Shown in pieces: positions 9,940 through 23,829 of a stretch of 64,000 bases of DNA. How positions within the stretch are numbered: the first letter of the stretch is position 1; each line of letters begins with the position of its first letter. The DNA lies in NCBI GenBank assembly GCA_009103225.1, contig RHPI01002090.1, positions 1,314,861-1,378,860 on the forward strand, given 5' to 3'. The notes under the pieces are model-generated. The model was not told the origin of the DNA and searched no databases. It was given only the letters and a program-made list of their open reading frames with translations. The position numbers were made by a program, and so were the translations under genes. The DNA is from Chlorokybus atmophyticus (Eukaryota > Streptophyta > Chlorokybophyceae > Chlorokybales > Chlorokybaceae).

Positions 9940-10614
9940 TGAGCGCAATCGTCAATTGCAACCGGTTTTGGCCTTACCTAGCTTGCTGCCGCTTATGCTT
10001 GGCCACAACTTTCTCTATTATTGCACTGGTTAGCATGCCGTGTTGTACCAGGCGCGAACAATCAGCGGCTATTGGTTGCCTCAAAAAGCACGCTGAGAAG
10101 TTGACCGAGAGAACCAACACTCAATTCCCCTATAAAACGTTTCATTATTCATGATAGTACGGTGCTGTGAACATGCCACACATAAAATGAGCAAGGTCTT
10201 GAACGTTTTGGTGTAACCTGTTGGCATGTGTCGCTGTACAAGTAGGTTGTGTTCGTTTTTGAGCTTGACACCAAGCTGGGGTTCTGGCAATGACTGAGGT
10301 TGAGAGTCACTTTCTTGTTGTTGCTAATGGTGGCCCTTCCTCGTCAGTTACTAGCATACTCCCTCAGGCTGCTTTTCCTTGCAGTTGGCGTGGATTAGCA
10401 GCACGTTATCGTTGATCAGAATTTTCTTGACGTAGTCGGTTAGCCAACTTGGCACATTTTGGAATCTGAAACGACACGACGTTCAGCATGGGTTCTGTAA
10501 AGGCATCCCACTCATGCTTGCGCCCAGCATTGTTGCTCTGGCAAGCTGCTTTCAGGATGGTTGGTCATTTGTGGCATACATGTTGCAGTGCTGACGTGGG
10601 TGGTTGATGCACAG

Positions 10615-13600
10615 GCTGTAGAGCTTCTTATTCGCAGGCAGGTATCACTTGGACCAAGATGGTCGCAGCTGGACCTCGAGCAGTTCATGCAAGTAAGTGG
10701 TGTGAAGCATGCTTATCACACCGTAGCAATGTTTCTTATCTCAGCGTGTCATTGTGGTTGTTCTTCCTTGAGACAGAGTGCCTACCTGCTGTTGTAGCTG
10801 GACGTTTCCTGCTTAGGCTTGCGCAATGGTAGTCACCAGAGTACTGTCAGCTTGTTGCAACTGTTGGTATTTGTACAGGCATACAAGAAACATGGGAGGG
10901 ACTGGGTAAAGGTACAGAAACGTCTCTAGTGCACTGCTATACACCATTGTGGTCGCTCACCATGCAGCTGTTAAATGTTCAGAGTGTCTGCTGTGAGCAG
11001 GTGGCAGCACAAGTACCCAGAAGGACTCCAGAGATGTGCGAGGTTCTGTTCAACACGAACAAGGCGGGTTGCTTACGGTCAACATGTTCCTGGAGCTGCG
11101 TTGCTATGCGCACTCGCATACATACTGACGTTGCTGTTGATGTGACAGACGTACCTGTCCTTGCCGGACGCAGCTGTCAACGCTCAAGTCTTGCTGGCAA
11201 TGATGAACGATTATTACAACAATATGGTACGTGCATCCAGTATTGGTAGTTATCATCTGTTGGCATTGCTTTGAGCTGTACAGATCTCAGCGTCTCCACC
11301 TGCTTACACCTGGTGTCTTGTCTGGCTGCCAGGGGTTGCAATCGCACGGAGCTGCAGAACCCATTGAAGAAAGCAGTGACGGCTTTCACAGCGGGACCCC
11401 AGGGTCTCCAAAACCAGTCAGTAGTGGCAGTACCAAGGCTCCGTATAGAAGGCCGCGCAGTGGTAAAGTGCATTGTTACACTTGGCATTGGTGGCGTTGC
11501 CAAGTTGGTCCGACAACTCACCTGCTTTATGTTGTAGTCTTGCGAAGAACGCCACCACCCGGACAGTCGACTGAGGTCTCGTTACATAGGACTGCTTCTG
11601 GTGGTGAGTCGCAGAGCCCAGCAGTCACACCCAAGCAGGTCGCCTCTGCACGCAAGAGTCGTTCTGCTGGGTTGACAGCAGGTTCGGCATCTATCGGTAG
11701 TCCTTTGAGCCCCAGAAGACGAAAGCGAAGCCGTCAGCTCTTTGCTGGTGAGTGGAAGTTGTGCGCATGTACGGCAATGTTTGGGGCCGTCAAAGCGTAA
11801 ACAAGGTCAACATTGTTTCCTTGCAGCAGAAGGTGGCGGGTTGGATAGCCTCGCAGCTCTAGCGGAGGCTTCGTTGCAGAAGTTGAATGGTGGTGAGCTG
11901 TCGTTGGTTCCCACGAGCTTTCAGAAATTGAGTTGTAGCCTCTGCAATCATGAATTCACCATGGCAGGACTTTTCATCATTCTTTCTTGTGACAGGCTCT
12001 CCTGCGTCTCCCCCATCAAGTTTGCGCAAGCACAGAAGAAAATCATCGCCTGAGAAGGTGCATTGCGTTAGCAGCATCAGACACTGCCTCATTGAAGCGT
12101 CAGGCTGTGCATGTAGTGTGCCTGCTGAAATCACACTGGAATCCCCGTCCATGGCTCTGTTTCAGTACTTGCATGCTATTTACAACGTTTTACTAATGTA
12201 TGCCAGAATGTACACATATCACAGACCAAAGCCAGTCCCGCTAAGAGCATACCTTCTACCGCCTTGCCGCTGAAGTTGCGGAGCAAAAGAAGGTCAGGTG
12301 ACTCTCAAGACACAGGTGATGCCAGCACAGACGGCAGGTGCGTGGAGATTACGTAAATATTTTGTCTTATTGCTACATGCGGAGTTAAAGTCTCATAGCT
12401 GTATTCTGCATGCAGGGCTGCTGCCAACAAACCTTCTCTCAAGCGGCCAAGCTCCCAATGCGTGCATATCTTGCCTGGGGTCAGTGCAGAAAGTGCACAG
12501 GTGAGGTGGTATTTTCGACCATACTTGCAGCCCACAACACGTGTAAGCCTCTGGGTGAATCATTGAGAGGCATACATTTCCGCAAACGTGGATGCTGTCA
12601 TTGCACTCTGGGGTACACGATTGGTTTCACAGTGCTTACCACGTGTCCAAAAGCTGACTGTCACACGAAACATATGTACATAATAGGTACGCCTTCAACA
12701 TGTTCTGTCGACCCGTGCGGCCAAGTGGTGCATGTACGAGTGGTTTTACTCCACGATCGACTGGCCTTGGTGAGCTTCGTAACATCAACTTGTAGATCGT
12801 GGCCCAGAAGGCTTCTTGCACCATGCGCATTGCTGTGCATGCAGTATTGAACTTTTTCAGACCTGACCATCAGATTGTGCCGATGGTCAGGTTTGAGAAG
12901 AGCGAGTTCCTAGAGTATCTGGAACATACAGGCTTGGGGCACATCACGCGGCTAACGCGCAAAGAGTGGGGCCTCGTTCGAGGCGCGCTAGGGCGGCCGA
13001 GGAGGCTATCCCAGGCTTTCCTATCTGAAGAGCGTGCAAAGCTCGAAAGCTACCGTGAAGCAGTTCGGGATCGACATCAGGTATGTGCTTGTTTTGTCTG
13101 ATGCTCGCGACACCCTGGCGGACAGCTCTGCATAGCGGCTTACTTTGCAAATTACAGGAATTTAGGATGAATGGATCCACAGATGCGACACTTCACTCTC
13201 CACTCACTGTTGGTCAGAAAGTCACGGCTCGACACCCCAAAACTCGGCAACTTCATGAGGGGAGCATACTTACTGCTGAAAGGTCTCGCTGTCGCGTGCA
13301 GTTTGCCAGGCACGACCTTGGGGTTGCCTTAGTGCCGGTGAGCTGCCTGCTCGTCACCATACAGTGCAGCACATCTCTTATCATGTCTTGATACATTGCC
13401 TTACAGTGATATGCACATACCCAGGACACTGATCTCAGGAGGATTGATGCTGTCGATAGTTTTGCACCAACACCAACCCAACCTGTGCGGCAATCAGCTT
13501 TTACGAGCGCAGATGGGACGGGCCTTGCTGGTGAGCTTTCTGGCTGCAAATACTTGGCTGCGGGGTTTGTAAACTGAGGCATTCGGCCCTTACAATAACA

Positions 13601-15135
13601 GGTCCAAGTGGTGAGCACATGAGAGCCGCACAGCACGCTGGAGTTGCAAGTGATGCACATGCTGTGCCATCAGCAGGAGTTTCCCCGGTGAGCTAGACCT
13701 GCAGATATTATGCAGCTCACTTCACATGTGGTTCAGGCATATGCTGCTTCAGTTATCAGGTTGCAATGCCCTTCAATGGTTGTCATGCACGCCATTCATA
13801 TGGTTTCTGTTCTGCCCTGTGTTCTATGCTGGTACTGTGTTATTCCATATGGTGGCTTGGGTCTGTGGTACTATGCGCATCAGACAACATTTTGATGTAC
13901 ATGTGTCAAGATGTGCTGCAGACAAGTTGCTACTGTCTGTTCGGTTAGCTCATGTACGTACGCTGGTCAGGAGGGTCGTGCTGCGGATGTGCGAGCCTTG
14001 GTCGAGCTGAACAGGGCACTGTGTAAAAAGGTACAGGACAGCTCTGCGGATTCTGGGCTATTTGGAACTAGCTGTTGTGTTTGCAATGCTTGTGGCTTTG
14101 CGTGCTGGTAGATTTCGAAACTGCTTGGTTAGTTCAGGAGGTGCAGAGCATGGGAATGAGCACTTTGACATACTGTGCAATGCGTTTATTAAACAGGAGG
14201 CATTACTGGGCGAGTTACAGATCATGAATGATGAAGCTCAAGCTGGAGTGCATCATGGAGATGGCGGTGGCATTATGCAACCTTTCCAGCGTCAATACGC
14301 GACCGTGCTCACAGAGCTGCATCAAGCCAATAAGCAGGTATGGGCTCAGTAGCGTGAAGTTGTCCATTGTGGGTAGTCATGGCAAGGATGCTCCACGTTT
14401 TGCTAGATCAGGACTGAATACACTGTTTGCAGCTGGAAGATGCTTTGATTCAGTTGAGAAAGCGCAACAAGTTTGATACCAAACGCGTACGTGGCGTGGA
14501 CTCTACAACGGGGCGGAGCCCAGCAGCTGTTCAACAGGATGAGCCGGCTTGGACGGCTGTGGTGATGGGTGCGCAAAGGCAGGCTCAGATGATGGTCTCG
14601 TTGATGCAAGACAAAGCTTTGCAGCAGGGCGCGGCTTCTCAGCTGCCGCCAGCTGCTGAGGAAACACCTGAGCGTGTTGCTGGCACATCATCACCCTCAG
14701 CATCAGCCCAGAAGGCTGAACAGCAAGAAAACGGAATTCACCAACTTCAGGATGAGCCTCCAAGCAGTAGTGGGCGCGAGTTGCTCGACAACGGCCAACC
14801 ACACGATGGCTCCCCTCTCATATACAGCATTACCGATCTAGTCGCCTCGTGTGTGGCAACCTTGACAACAATACAGGTTGCCAACTCTTTGCAGCTGTGC
14901 TCGTTGTGTCACATGTTTGGCGCATGAAGTGCTTCTGATTACAACTGACATGCTGATACCTATCATTGAGCAGAGGTGCAGCGACCAGCCCATGGAGCCG
15001 CCCGACGTGCATGCCGCACTGGATGCAGTGGTGGCACTTTTACGCCCGCGATCCGATGCTAACCTTCACGTATTCGAGGACATAGCACGGTCAATTTTAG
15101 CATTGAAAAACCAGTTGCTGACAGGCCACAGTTAG
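10615..15135 (+). CDS. ALY: ALWAYS EARLY / LIN9 homologue (MuvB/DREAM complex subunit)
   Basis: LIN9/Aly proteins are the MuvB core subunit that links DREAM and Myb-MuvB complexes to cell-cycle promoters in the nucleus. Exons: 10615-10692, 10879-10911, 11001-11063, 11149-11226, 11333-11462, 11538-11747, 11827-11892, 11996-12057, 12225-12337, 12416-12500, 12687-12769, 12891-13080, 13158-13337, 13425-13530, 13602-13687, 13971-14030, 14197-14337, 14433-14876, 14974-15135. The first four encode a SANT domain (LGPRWSQLDLEQF; AYKKHGRDW; TYLSLPDAAV). Exons 11-12 encode the DIRP domain (KWCMYEWFYSTIDWPW, then EWGLVRGALGRPRRLSQAFL). Exon 13 is the Tudor-like part (VGQKVTARHPKTRQLHEGS). The end resembles the plant ALY C-terminus (LVASCVATL...ILALKNQLL). 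Phase is consistent except after 11063, where a GC donor (AAG|GCGGGT) is needed. N-terminal exons before 10615 are unresolved. Confidence 0.93.
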
Positions 15136-16169
15136 TGCAGCAGTAGATGCAGCAGCTGTAGACCTTGTGCATTTGTTTGGTGAGGGGGTGGGCGTGGGGG
15201 TAGGGGAGTGGGATGGGTCGAAGGGAGAGTCAGTCTAGTCTACTATAGACTCTCGAGCTATTGCCTCACAGGCTACAATAGCTAGTCAGATTGTAATGCA
15301 GCATCTGTTACCGACTGCAAGCGTGTGCCCACGGCATGCACAATACGTTCAGCCATGCATGCAGAGAATCATGTCCCTTCCCAGCATATCTTGTTGGTCA
15401 CACATGGCTTGGCGCTCTACATTGGTCGCAGGATGAGAGAAGGATTGATCAGTGATGAATGTAACAATCACTGATATAGGGTGCCTCTTCACGCAAACAA
15501 TGTTCTAGTGTTGACAATGTGCACGTACACGTTTACATACAGCGGTACAGTGGTTTCCCCCTACTGTTGACATTGTATACATATGACATTGTATTCATAT
15601 GAACATTGTACTCCATTGAGTTGTACTCCATTTGGGTAGCTCATGTTACGTGATTAAGGAACAGTATCAGGACTGGGTCAGCACGCACGTACCGAACAAC
15701 TCAATGGAGTTCACACGCATCTGATGCCTACACTAACTGCAGTGTCAACACCTCTTCAAGACATCACTCTCATTCCTTATCCTCAATGATGGACAGACAG
15801 CAATCCGGCAAAATCTTTTATATATTGCTCTCTATATGAAAATCTCAGGTCTGATAGTCTGTTGCAGATACATGCACGCCAGCAGCCGACAAAGCGAGCA
15901 ACAGCATTCCTTGCAGAAACCTCAAGAGTCATGAACAAGTGGCGACATCCTTGTGTTGGGTAGCTAAACAGGGCAATATATATATAGTAATCACAAATAA
16001 TCCGGAATCCAACATTGCGCTGAGAGTGTCTGCTGTATTCAACTGCGCAGGTAAGTTGCTGGTTACAGAACTCGCTACTGTATTCAACTGTGCCAGACCT
16101 ATGCACAATGTGCTCACACAGGATGTCATCTCATTGTGCGGTACTTGATCAAAACCTTGTCTCAAAGCC
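15136..16169. other. Convergent intergenic region (ALY / channel)
   Basis: About 1 kb between the ALY stop and the stop of the opposite-strand channel gene. It is G-rich just after ALY (15180-15230). ACTCCATT(G/T) occurs twice near 15611-15635 and its complement near 15700. No gene is seen. Confidence 0.6.
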
Positions 16170-19100
16170 TCAACGACGGTGGGTGAGGACAACGATGGAA
16201 TCACCTGGGATGAACGTGAACACATCCGTCTTCCTGGGTGCCAGCTCAACTCGCAGCTCGCCGTCCGACAGGCGGCGATAGCCCAACGCAATGTCCCCGG
16301 CGGCGCGCGCGCGTCCCGAGACAGCGCTGAAGGTGACGGTCTCACCCTCCTCGGCGTACTTGCGGTAGTCCACCAGCGCCATGCGCGCGCCGCCCCCGTC
16401 ATCGGCGGCGTCAAACAGGTTGGAGAACACGCGCTCCAGGCGCGGCTCGGAGGCAATCTGCGTGATAGCGCCGGCCACGAGCGTGGCGGAAGCCACCATG
16501 TCCGCGGCGAGCGAGGCGGGAACAAGTCTGATGATGGAGGGGTCGGCGGTCTCGGCAACAACACGCATCTCACCCCGACCCGCCTCGCGCCGCAAGTCCT
16601 CCATGAGGATGAGCGTGCTGAGCAGGCGGGCGTCCAACACCGCCGCGTCTGTGCAGCCGTCCTCGGACTGAAACAGCACTAGTGCGCGCGTGGCGGATGC
16701 GACGCCAGCGGAGCGCAAGTCCCGCGCCTTCATGGGCGAGCCAACCACCTGGCGCACGTGGGCGATCTTGCGCAAATTGGCCACATCCTTCGCATTAAGA
16801 TGCTCCGCGCGCTCCTCCAAAGACAACGGCGTCAACAGGGTCACAGTGGAGCCCGGGCTCAGCTCCTCATCCAACAACTGCAAGATGCCAGCGATCCCCG
16901 GCCTCCATCCACACACTAACATTTCCTGCGGGGAAGGGGCGGCCTCGGCATAGCCAGCACTAATGCTGCTGTTGCTGCTCAAAAAGGGGTCAACGTTGGC
17001 TTTTGGGAGAGAGGGGAGTGGCACAGCCGCGTCCGCCTCCTCGCTAACATAAACCAGGTTGTCTCCATTCTGCAGCACGTAGTCCTCGGGTGGGTTGAGC
17101 AGCACGCCTCCCTCGGTGTGGCAGACCCCGCAAATGCACGCGGCAACGAAGCGCGGCCACACCTCGCCAAAGCGCTGGCCGGTGAGTGTGGGGAAGTTGC
17201 GTACGTGGAACTCCTCCCACTCGAACGACAGCAGCAGCGCGTATACCAACGAAAGCCCCGACTGCTGCGTGCACGCCACAAGCAGTCTGTCGATGAAGGA
17301 CGAGGACTCGAGCGCGGCGAGGTGCGGGCCGCCGAGGCAAGACAACATGCGTCGTTGGCTGGAAGAGAGCGAGTCGTTGGCGAGGATGACACTGCCGGGG
17401 CGTGCCAACTCGCAGTGCGGGTGGGCTTGGATGGCTTGGCGCAAAGCCAACAGCGAGGGCACCGCGGCCGCAAAGTTGTCCTCGGCGGACATCTCTGTGG
17501 CGGGCAGGATGAGGACTCGCTTGGCGGCGACGGCGTTGGCCTGGGCGAGCGCGTGGACGGTGGAGCCATCGTACTCGCGCGTGATCACGTTGGGCGGGTT
17601 GCGGCCCTTCCACTCCTCAAGCGCGTCGGCCACAACGCGATCCATGTCCTCCTTGGGGTGGCGGCCGAGGATGACCACGGGACCGAAGGTGGCGGGCCCC
17701 TCCGTGGCGTGAGCAATGGCGATCTGGCGAAGCAACGAGGGTAGCGAGGCTGTGAAACCAACGATGAGCGTGTGGCCCTGCTCCAACACGCGCGTGCGAC
17801 CGGCCTTGAACGCGTCCATGTGCTCCGTGATCGTGTCCGAGATCACTCCCACTAGCAGCGCGAAGGAAAAGAAGCCGCCCAATGTCAATGCTGCGCTGAT
17901 CAACCGCTCATACAGACTCTCCAGCTCGCGGTTGTCAGGCGCCGCCACGAATGAGAACGCTGCCCACGCTGCGTCCCCAAGCGAATCACCCGTCACCATT
18001 GTCCATGCAATCTGTCGGGGAGCAGCGGATGGGTGAGATGACTATAAGGGGACCCACAGGACACGTGTGCCTTACTCCCTGACTACAATGTGGCCACACC
18101 AGCACACACAACGAGATTCATGCGCAATCACATGACACGCATCAGCTGCAGTAATCTTAGCCACTCAGCACTTTGCGCCTTGTGCTCTGTGCCTAATGCT
18201 GCGTTCAGCATACTCAGTGCGCAGACATTTTAGTTGCAAACATGGCCTGGATAGCGTCTATGCAGTTCTTGTGACCAAGCACACCCATCTTGCAGATGAA
18301 TGTGCCATCAATACCGCATGGAATTTCTGCGGTCGCTATGGCAATCTCAACAAGAAATGTTGCTGCAAGCAACATTTCTCATTCCATGCAGCAGCTTTCT
18401 ATTCCTTTTGCTATTCGCGCGTGTGTGTGGGGGTGGGTGGTGGGAGGGGGAGGAGGGGGAGGCGGGGGCGCAGCGACCGGACCTCATTGCATGCAAACTC
18501 ACTAGGGTAGAGCGTCATGTGCCATGTTTCTTGACAACAACGGATGCACAGCAATGTGCGCGAGTGTGCAAGCTTGCACGAATGTCTCTGCAGCAAGAAA
18601 CAATGTTGCTTAGAGCACGGGAAGAAGGGTGCATAGTAAGCTTGCATGCAAGAATGTACAACAGAGGCGCATGGGACACATGCATGCATGCGTGCATGTA
18701 TGCATGCATGTGTGCATGTATGCATGCATGTGTGCATGCGGTTGACACTGACCGCTCCCGACGAGATGATGAGTGTGGAGATCATAAGTAACATGGCAGC
18801 TTTCTTTGGGCCAGATGAAGCAATGCCCTCAAAGAAATAATTCCAGCGCTCCTGCAGAGTGATGGGACCCGGCGCCAGAACAACGCTCTGCTGGTCGCTG
18901 CCGGCAGCAGCGGCGGCCACCTTCTGCTGCTGCTGCTGGCCCTGCAACCCCCATCCCCCAGCTCCGCTCCTCTTCGCCCTCGCCCATATCCACCAGGCCG
19001 TCGCCGCCGCCGCTGCCAGGGGCGCGTAGGGGAAGAGCGGCGAGGCTGGGGTGAACCCCACCTTGACGGCCGCCGCCCCGACCAGGCGGGTGGCGGGCTC

Positions 19101-19511
19101 CGCCTGCAACACGGCCGACAGCACGGCGGCGGCGGCGGCCGCAGCAGCAAGCTTTGGCACCAGGCCGACCCCGCCTCCTGCCCATGGCGGCGCGTCCCGC
19201 CTCTCCTCCTCTTCCCTGCCTCCCCTGCTGGGCGACCAGGTGCTGCTGCTGGCGGAGGCGATGACGATGGACGGCGCCGGGTGAGGGTGTTGGTAGCTGC
19301 TGTGGTCGTTGTGGTCGTCGTAGTCCCTGGGGTGGGCGGTGGCAGGCGTGCGCAGCTTAGAGCGCCGCCAGTGGTGGTCAGGCAGGTGCCTCCAGGGCAC
19401 TCGGCGGGAGGTGTATGGCAGCGTCCGGGGGAGACGTGGCACTGGCGAGCTCACCACCGATGTACGCCGCCCCAGCGCCGCCGCCGCCACAACTATCATG
19501 CGCGACGCCAT
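16170..19511 (-). CDS. CASTOR/POLLUX (DMI1)-family ion channel
   Basis: CASTOR/POLLUX proteins are cation channels with a K+-channel-like pore and RCK-type regulatory domains. In land plants they sit in the nuclear envelope (or were first placed in plastids) and are needed for symbiotic calcium spiking; algal roles are unknown. Two exons: 19511-18753, then 18011-16170, phase 0 across a 741-bp intron. The start MASRMIVV (19511) is preferred over an upstream in-frame Met (19613) with a run of Arg; it opens a basic, targeting-like leader. A hydrophobic Ala-rich stretch and FPYAPLAAAAATAWWIW precede a segment split by the intron (KKAAMLLMISTLIISSGA). The second exon opens with the pore-like GDSLGDAAWAAFSFVAAPDN, then a membrane helix (LGGFFSFALLVGVISDTI). 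After it come two Rossmann-like regulatory halves, the first starting HTLIVGFTASLPSLLRQIA. The filter region differs from the land-plant ADSGNHA/ADAGNHA type. Confidence 0.88.
18676..18740. repeat. TGCATG simple repeat inside the channel intron
   Basis: TGCATGCATGCGTGCATG-type units (4-bp TGCA/TGTA steps) fill about 65 bp just downstream of the donor site of the channel gene's only coding intron. Confidence 0.7.
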
Positions 19512-20038
19512 AATACCAGCCCCCCACAACCTCTGCTTCCTCCTCCGCCTCCGCCTCCGCCGCCGGCGGGGCGGACAGTGACAATGCCGACAATGCCGTG
19601 GGCAATGCCGCATGGATTTCGCCTATTCCTACATCCGGGCAGGTCGTTGGACGACGACAAGCAGTGAGTGAGCGACGTCACTTACTGTGATGCTTGTGCG
19701 GTGCGCACAAGCAGTGCGATAGGGGGATCACGTGACGCGACCCTGCCCCAATAATAGCGCACAGCTCTGCTGGCGGTCGTCCTGCAGGAGGCAACGGCGG
19801 CGGCGGCGGCGAGAGCCTTGTCGTCAGCAGGATCAAGTTAAGCCACCTGGAGATAACAAAACCGGGGTGGTGGTGGCCCGGGGACAATCAACCTGAACTG
19901 GATCAGGAGCGGCGGGAGGTGCTCTGCGCGGCTAAGTGCATAGCCAGTGTGAAGGTAGTGGAGTGCGAGCGTACTCCCCTGTGTGGGATGCTATCCCTAT
20001 TGATGTGATCGAGGTGGTTCTGGGCGTGACTGTCGGAG
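19512..20038. promoter_or_regulatory. Shared upstream region of a head-to-head pair
   Basis: The channel (-, start 19511) and the coiled-coil gene (+, start 20039) are transcribed away from each other with about 530 bp between start codons. It holds GGC-rich runs (19790-19812). I see no TATA box in a fixed position. Bidirectional promoter activity is an inference from layout. Confidence 0.35.
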
Positions 20039-22145
20039 ATGGCGGCGGCGGTGGCCAACGTCTTCAGGCTCACCAAGCCCGCCTCGCAGCCATCATTATC
20101 CGGAAAGGGGAGGCCCCGGGCGAACGAGGAGAAGGAGGTGGAGGAAGACACCTTTCAAAGAGAGGATGAATTGGAGGAGGGATATCCGGGCTCATCGATT
20201 GTCACCAGTTCTGCAGCGCAATTACGCGGCACACCTGCATTCTCCAGGTACGCCGCAATTGAACAAGTCTTGTTTAGTGTCTGCACTGCTGTAGGGCAGC
20301 AAGAAGAGCAGGTCGCACATGCATCGGCTGGTATAGGCAAACGCATATAATTGCTACTGTAGCTCTGAGGCGAGACGTACATTACCTAACTCTGCAGCAT
20401 GCAGATCAAAACCACTATGAATAGTAACGTCTGCGGTTGCCTAATTAGCATTGAACCAATGCCAGTAAAATGCACAGCTCATAGGAAATCAGATGCGCAG
20501 CAGCGTTCACTGCCCATGTAGCGACATCTCTACCTTAATTCTCCGGAAATATTACGTCAACGGGTAGTCCAACATGTGGCACCTCTTGGATCAATCATGT
20601 TGTTGTACATTAGAACAGGGTCATCACAGTCGCCAACCGGCATAGTGGTAACAGAACACACGCGTGCGCAGGCCCGAGACAGGAGTTACTGCCACCACTG
20701 CAGCTGCCTCGGAAGGGCTTGATGGTGACGCCAATGAGCAAACCGATGGAGTTGATGACAACAATGTTGAGAACGACGAATATGACGACGACGCACAGTG
20801 GTCGGAGTCCGCTGACGCAGATGAGGATGACCCTTATAACGACGTGGACACGCTGTCATCCTCCCCAAGCACCTCCTCCATGAACACGTCACGCTCTACG
20901 GCGGCCGTGGGGACGGGCCGCGGCATCATGGCTTTGGTAGCATCAGCGTCGGCGTCCACGTCGTCGTTGAGCACGCGGGCATCGGCGGCATCAACAAGCG
21001 CACTGGCGTTGGCATCAGCACAGCGTGCGAGGCGTGCAGCAGAGGAGGACGCTGCGCGTTTAGCCAACCGCGTGGTTCAACTCAAGAAGGAGGAGGACAA
21101 GGCTCAGAGACGCATCGCTGAGACAAAGAGCCGGGCGGCAGAGGTGTTGTCTCTGAGGCACCGCAACGAGGTGTCGAGGCGTGAGAGGGCCGCGTTGGTC
21201 GCCGAGCGCGAGGCCGAGGGGAGGGCTCAAGTGGAGGCGATGGCGAGGTTGCGTGACGAGCACGAGGCGAGGCGTCGTGAGGCCGTCTCGCGTGTGGAGG
21301 TCGCGAGGCGTGCCAACCTCGGGGATTCAAGGGGTCGAAGGGCTGAGCTTGAAAGGCGTCTTGAGGAGGGCCGCGAGGAGGAGAGGCGTCGCGCGCGCGC
21401 GCACCGCGAGGAGGTGAGAAGGTCCCACGTTGTCGCAGGGGAGAAGGTGCGTGAGGCCGCCGCGCGCAACGCCGAACGCGTGCGCAAGGACGCTCGCAAT
21501 CGCGTGCGGGAGGAGCGATCCGCCCAACGCGCCGCCGAGCGCGGACTTAAGCGCATGGCTGCGGAGGAGGCCGCACTCATTGAACGACTGCAGCGCAAGC
21601 AACGCGAGCAACGCGAAGCCTACGCCGAGCTTGAAGCTGCTCTCGGCATCGCCGCCTCCGCTCCCGCCTCGCGCGCAGCTCCCGCTTCGTCCACCACTCA
21701 CCATCACCGCATCAAGTCATCAAGCCTGTCCAGCGCGAGCAGCAGCAGCAGCATTCATCATGGAGGTGGTGGAGGAGCAGCAAGCAACCAGAACACCTCA
21801 CGCAGCAGGCGGCAATCAGCTTCCGAGCGTGATGCCGAGGAGGAGGCGGACGCCCTCATTGACTCGTACCTGGACGGCCTCTCGGAGGCGCCTTCGGTGG
21901 CGGGGACAAGCTCTATTGCGGTGGTTGTCGAGGACGAGGAGGAGGTGGCGGAGCGGTTCAAAGCGCGTGCGCAGCGTGGCGGGCCTCACGCGGGCACCGT
22001 GGCCACCGCCCAGCTGTCGGGTCTCTTCTGGGAGCTCGGGGAACGCATGAGCGCAGAGCAGGTAGCGCGTGCCACGCTGCAGCTGGACCCCGCAGCTGCC
22101 GGACGCATTGCACTCCAAGATTTTCTTGCTTGGTGGAAGGGTTGA
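20039..22145 (+). CDS. Coiled-coil protein with a degenerate C-terminal EF-hand
   Basis: I do not recognise the family. Two exons, 20039-20247 and 20672-22145, join in phase (AG|G). The product is about 560 residues. It starts MAAAVANVFRLTKP, followed by acidic and Ser-rich low complexity (residues about 70-160). A long, highly charged Arg/Glu/Ala coiled coil follows (about 180-350), then a Ser/His-rich linker. The end, LDPAAAGRIALQDFLAWWKG, has the shape of an EF-hand loop and exiting helix (D1, G6, I8), but D replaces E at position 12 and ligand positions 3 and 5 are Ala. Calcium binding is therefore doubtful. Similar coiled-coil plus EF-hand tails occur in algal cytoskeletal proteins, but that is only an analogy. 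Confidence 0.75.
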
Positions 22146-22647
22146 CAGCGGCTGCTTAGCTTAGATCATGACGCTAAGGCCCTTAGCCTAAGGGGCGGTC
22201 TCTGTTGCATCAACAATGCACTTGAGTGCAGTTGGACATGTCTATACAATTGGTATGTATGTTTGCGTGCTACATACAACGTGCACCATTCTCAAGTACA
22301 AACCACACATATTTGTTGTTTGGATGCTTTGAATGGCTTTGCTTGGGAGAAGGCGAGCTGCTACAAGCTGCAGCAAAGTGCATGGCTACAAAGTTACCGA
22401 CATGAAGGCCGCACAACAACAGAAGGCACCTTCCATCTCACCCAGTGACAGCAGGACAAGATGACCAGGGTACGTGCATGCTGCAACATACAAACATCCA
22501 GCTACGATAACCACATATCTCATGAAGAGAAGTCTATTAGCAATACGCGCATGTACCTACTTCGACTGCGCAAAACCTAATGTACACACCAGTAACCTAC
22601 AGCTCTATGCAAAGCGAACCAACAGGAATGGGCACCCAAATAAGGCT
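22146..22647. other. Convergent intergenic region
   Basis: About 500 bp between the coiled-coil gene stop and the dephospho-CoA kinase stop on the other strand. It contains TAAGGCCCTTAGCCTAAGGGGC near 22171 as a short imperfect palindrome. No gene is seen. Confidence 0.6.

Positions 22648-23829
<1,182 letters not shown>

Noticed and set aside
17044-17744. Open frames of 190-210 codons on both strands within the channel gene
   Set aside because: They are GC-rich shadows of the in-frame channel exon. Only the 609-codon minus-strand frame shows family motifs and splice continuity.
21181-22118. Open frames opposite and alongside the coiled-coil gene
   Set aside because: They arise from Arg/Glu/Ala-rich codons in other frames; no splice or domain support.
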